From Wenyingzhuangia heitensis (lineage in GTDB: Bacteria; Bacteroidota; Bacteroidia; Flavobacteriales; Flavobacteriaceae), in contig NZ_JAASQL010000002.1 in the NCBI RefSeq assembly GCF_011762155.1, forward strand, positions 186,001 through 250,000: a stretch of DNA of 64,000 nt, in the 5' to 3' direction. This document shows positions 62,648 to 64,000 of this stretch, in pieces. Numbering within the stretch: the first letter of the stretch is position 1; each line of letters begins with the position of its first letter. The position numbers and the translations under genes were made by a program. The notes below the pieces were generated by a model, which did no database searches, had not been told where the DNA came from, and saw nothing but the letters and a program-made list of their open reading frames with translations.

Positions 62648-64000
62648 TTAATGTCCTCCGTTTGGATGACTATCGTTGGTGTATCTATAAACAGAAGGAT
62701 TACCTGTTCCTCTTGCTTTTGTAATTTCAATTTTCCAAGCTGCTTTTAATTTGTTTAAAATAGCAGAGTGTTCCTTATTGTTGATTAAATTATGCAATTC
62801 GTTAGGGTCTTCTTTTAAGTTATACAGTTCTTCATAAACAGGTTGCTCTCCTTGTAAAGATGATTCTGCCAAATGTTTGTAGTATGCAATATCTGGATCG
62901 TGAACAGCGTATAACATTTTGTTTACAGGAATTCTCATCGCTTTGGCTGTTTTAATTTCTTGTGTAGCAGAGCGTGTTGTGTTTTTGTAATAACGAATGT
63001 ATTTCCATTCTTTATCTTGTACGGCTTCACATTTAGGATTTCCAAAATGGGTAGACCATAAGTTTTCTGTATAAACAAAGTCTCTTACGTCTTTTTTACC
63101 ACCTTTAATTAGGCTAGAAATATCTTTTCCTTGCATTTCTTTAGGAATTTCTATTCCTGCTATAGCTAACATAGTAGGAGCAATGTCTATCGTTTGCACC
63201 AAAGCATCACTTTGTATACCTCTAGCTTTTCTTTTTGCTTTAGGGTCTAATACAATAATAGGAACATGCGTTGTTTTTTCGTAACACAATGCTTTTCCTC
63301 CCAAACCTTGTTCTCCCATAAATAAACCGTGATCAGAAGTAAATATGATGATGGTTTCTTTGTCGATTTTTAAGTCTTTTAATTTCTTTCTTAAATTTCC
63401 AACCAAACGGTCAATTCCAGTCATTGCTTCTAACTGACGAATGTATCTTTCTTTAAAACCTTCAGGGGTGTCAGAATAATTATATCCGGCTTGTCTGTCT
63501 TCAGCTCTTAGTAAATCAGCAGGTAATTTAGGGGTTTTAATATCTTTTTTAGCAATATAGTTATCAGGTAACGGAATGTCTATATCTCTATATTTAGTTC
63601 TGTACAAAGCATCATCTGTAGGTTTCATTTTCATGGTACTTGTACTTGCACTATGTGGCAAGTTAAAGTTGATAGACAACATAAATGGCTTATTGGCAGG
63701 TCTGTCTTCTAAAAATTTAATAGCTCCTTTTAATTTGCGTGCATTAGGATCTAAAAAATCATCCACTCCTTCATTAATAATTTCTGGTTGTGTAAAAGCA
63801 ATGGCATCGTTAAAAATTTTGTGTCTGTTTTTGGGATAAAAACCTAAATGTCCGTGTCCAGCATACCAATAGTCAAAACTTTTTTCCATAAGTCCACTTT
63901 CATAGCCTCCTTGTCCTACAGGAGCATGATTTTTACCAATCCAACCTGTGTGGTAACCAGCTTTGCGCATTACCATAGGGTAAGATTTTTCCCAGGCTTT
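62648..64000 (-). CDS. S1 family sulfatase, N terminus outside window
   Basis: The frame is open to the right edge (KAWEKSYPMVMRKAGYHTGWIGKNHAP), so the gene starts beyond 64000 and the formylglycine-site segment is not visible. The rest is a typical S1 sulfatase: GKNHAPVGQGGY, NLPHSAST, FTSDHGLFMGEQGLGGK (metal site) and TIDIAPTMLAIAGIE, and it ends in a His/Gly-rich tail. The HAPVGQGG stretch and overall pattern recall sulfatases of agar/porphyran or heparin-like polymers. It belongs to the same polysaccharide utilisation locus. Confidence 0.92.
   Translation of the reverse strand, partial: KAWEKSYPMVMRKAGYHTGWIGKNHAPVGQGGYESGLMEKSFDYWYAGHGHLGFYPKNRHKIFNDAIAFTQPEIINEGVDDFLDPNARKLKGAIKFLEDRPANKPFMLSINFNLPHSASTSTMKMKPTDDALYRTKYRDIDIPLPDNYIAKKDIKTPKLPADLLRAEDRQAGYNYSDTPEGFKERYIRQLEAMTGIDRLVGNLRKKLKDLKIDKETIIIFTSDHGLFMGEQGLGGKALCYEKTTHVPIIVLDPKAKRKARGIQSDALVQTIDIAPTMLAIAGIEIPKEMQGKDISSLIKGGKKDVRDFVYTENLWSTHFGNPKCEAVQDKEWKYIRYYKNTTRSATQEIKTAKAMRIPVNKMLYAVHDPDIAYYKHLAESSLQGEQPVYEELYNLKEDPNELHNLINNKEHSAILNKLKAAWKIEITKARGTGNPSVYRYTNDSHPNGGH

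Overview
The window is AT-rich chromosomal DNA from a marine gliding member of the Flavobacteriaceae (Bacteroidota). The assignment rests on gldI, a PorV/PorQ-family porin, yidD-lgt, a DUF4105/Lnb protein, the recQ-kdsD-tatC-lptB neighbourhood, -7 boxes of the TAnnTTTG type, genes mostly without a strong Shine-Dalgarno, and sulfatase/GH16/GH2 genes typical of red-algal polysaccharide users. A Wenyingzhuangia/Polaribacter-like genus is a guess only.

Layout. (1) 1-13502, plus strand: a tightly coupled exopolysaccharide/O-antigen-type operon of twelve genes. It holds six GT4-type transferases plus one divergent one, three GT2 enzymes or domains, a Wzy/ligase-like polymerase, a CapK/PaaK-like adenylate-forming enzyme and a terminal WcaJ-type initiating sugar-phosphate transferase. 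Most junctions overlap or are a few bases long. (2) 13489-21423: envelope and housekeeping genes (Lnb/DUF4105, PorV/PorQ, pssA, lptB, tatC, kdsD, recQ). (3) 21481-28289: a large multi-PAS hybrid kinase, a SnoaL lipoprotein with a neighbouring AraC regulator, a lone receiver-domain protein, and ndk. (4) 28393-39295: a six-gene Pel-like exopolysaccharide locus. It has PelF-like and PelG-like proteins, two GH114-like proteins, a large unassigned membrane protein, and a 1372-residue lipoprotein that appears to fuse a PelA-like deacetylase to PelB-like helical repeats and an outer-membrane barrel. I regard this as the best candidate for an under-described system. (5) 39365-44272: DHH phosphoesterase, gldI, FKBP isomerase, cysS, yidD, lgt. 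(6) 44419-49387: a hybrid kinase and a sigma-54 activator that converge and overlap, followed by three tandem 102-residue secreted PepSY-like proteins with a near-consensus sigma-54 promoter in front. (7) 49400-56153: an accessory stretch with a SnoaL protein, a membrane-protein pseudogene with two nonsense codons, an HxlR regulator divergent from a dehydrogenase/nitroreductase/ABM-SMP30 operon, a broken haloalkane-dehalogenase-like gene, and a duplicated pair of palindromic repeat elements. (8) 56278-64000, minus strand: GH16, GH2 and two S1 sulfatases, part of a polysaccharide utilisation locus continuing past the right edge.

How it fits together: two separate polysaccharide-export programmes (a Wzy-like cluster and a Pel-like locus) sit in one chromosome segment with an algal-polysaccharide degradation locus, lipoprotein maturation genes (lgt, lnb-like), gliding and type IX secretion-related genes, and two hybrid kinases. 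No tRNA, rRNA, CRISPR array, transposase or integrase was seen. Gene calls and motifs were read directly. Family names come from recognised sequence patterns, without database searches.
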